Assembly: GCA_020062205.1 (NCBI GenBank)
Contig: JAGUWT010000090.1
Location: 1-6,771 of the forward strand
Direction: 5' to 3'
Source of the DNA: Thermodesulfovibrionales bacterium
GTDB taxonomy: Bacteria > Nitrospirota > Thermodesulfovibrionia > Thermodesulfovibrionales > SM23-35
DNA length: 6,771 bases
Below are positions 6,316 to 6,771 of this stretch, piece by piece. The notes under the pieces were generated by a model, which was given only the letters and a program-made list of their open reading frames with translations, ran no database searches and had not been told where the DNA came from. The position numbers and the translations under genes are program-made. Positions within the stretch are counted from its first letter, which is position 1, and each line of letters starts with the position of its first letter.

Positions 6316-6771
6316 TTGATAACCAACGCAATAAGAGATATATTCAGGGTCAACCTCGGTGTTAGAAAATATGAAAAGGTTCTTCTATTTACTGACAGAC
6401 CTTTAGAGAAAGAACAGATGGATGAATCAGATAGTGTGCGAAGATCAAGACTCAGGTGTCTCTCTTTACTTGCAGCAGAGATAGGCAAGAACTTTTGTAA
6501 AACACTCATATTCCATGAATATCCAGCTACAGGCAGCCATGGTGCAGAACCACCAGAAGATCTCTGGAAACTTGCATTTGGTGAAAAGGCTATCGAATCT
6601 TTAAAGAAGGGCGTGGGTTTCCTCCCTATTCTGACAAAAAATATTGAAGGTTGGGATATGAAAAGGGCTGAGGATATTATCAGAAAATATAAAAAGCAAG
6701 TTGTAAACTGTGTAGTTGCCCTTTCAAATTATTCGACAAGCCATACGAGGTTTAGAGATTTCCTGACGAGA
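6316..6771 (+). CDS. Aminopeptidase, AmpS/aminopeptidase T (M29-like) family, N-terminal part (3' end outside window)
   Basis: The frame is open to the right edge, at least 152 codons. From TTG 6316 it reads (M)ITNAIRDIFRVNLGVRKYEK then VLLFTDRP, a typical N-terminus of the COG2309-type metallo-aminopeptidases. Later come WKLAFGEKAIE, a short Gly-rich turn, and NCVVALSNYSTSHTRFRDFL, matching the family segment ending in (Y/L)S-x-THT-x-x-R. Members remove N-terminal residues from peptides with a two-metal centre; the Glu/His/Tyr/Asp ligands lie further on, outside the window. The start is unresolved: the frame is also open upstream with ATG 6247 and GTG 6271, both inside purF and without good ribosome sites. 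TTG 6316, 7 bases after the purF stop, fits homologous N-termini best, with only GGTAG as a weak site. Probably co-transcribed with purF. Confidence 0.82.
   Translation, partial: MITNAIRDIFRVNLGVRKYEKVLLFTDRPLEKEQMDESDSVRRSRLRCLSLLAAEIGKNFCKTLIFHEYPATGSHGAEPPEDLWKLAFGEKAIESLKKGVGFLPILTKNIEGWDMKRAEDIIRKYKKQVVNCVVALSNYSTSHTRFRDFLTR

Overview
The window looks like an ordinary chromosomal stretch of a moderately AT-rich, free-living Gram-negative bacterium. Two lipoprotein signal peptides point to a cell envelope with lipoproteins. Codon use favours AGG/AGA for Arg and ATA for Ile. This codon use, an Fe-S-type PurF, an HD-GYP protein and a patatin-like lipoprotein would fit a Nitrospirota/Thermodesulfovibrio-like or deltaproteobacterial lineage. 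That placement is inference; there is no rRNA or other marker here. I see no mobile element, CRISPR array, tRNA or rRNA.

Layout. (1) 1-566: 3' part of an HD-GYP (cyclic-di-GMP phosphodiesterase type) gene. (2) 567-701: no intact gene, but a proline-rich reading frame without a start codon, whose stop overlaps the first ATG of the next gene. (3) 702/708-1640: patatin-like serine hydrolase with a lipoprotein signal. (4) 1641-1774: no intact gene, but two out-of-phase fragments that read like the C-terminus of a lost or frameshifted protein. (5) 1775-4125: a translationally coupled ABC ATPase and large ABC-2-type permease (ATGA overlap). (6) 4142-4285, minus strand: a 47-residue single-span membrane protein with a TTG start and an 11-base match to the 16S anti-Shine-Dalgarno sequence. 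(7) 4349-6771, plus strand: a run of TPR lipoprotein, purF (PRPP amidotransferase) and the beginning of an aminopeptidase of the AmpS/aminopeptidase T type, which runs off the right edge.

How the parts relate. The plus-strand genes fall into at least two groups, separated by the small minus-strand gene: HD-GYP/patatin/ABC on the left and TPR/purF/aminopeptidase on the right. The ABC pair would form one membrane complex. PurF performs the first committed step of purine synthesis; its neighbours look like housekeeping or envelope genes with no obvious pathway link. No clearly new multi-gene system is visible. The points most worth a second look are the small minus-strand gene, the two broken reading frames on either side of the patatin gene, and a ten-G homopolymer inside the purF catalytic domain.
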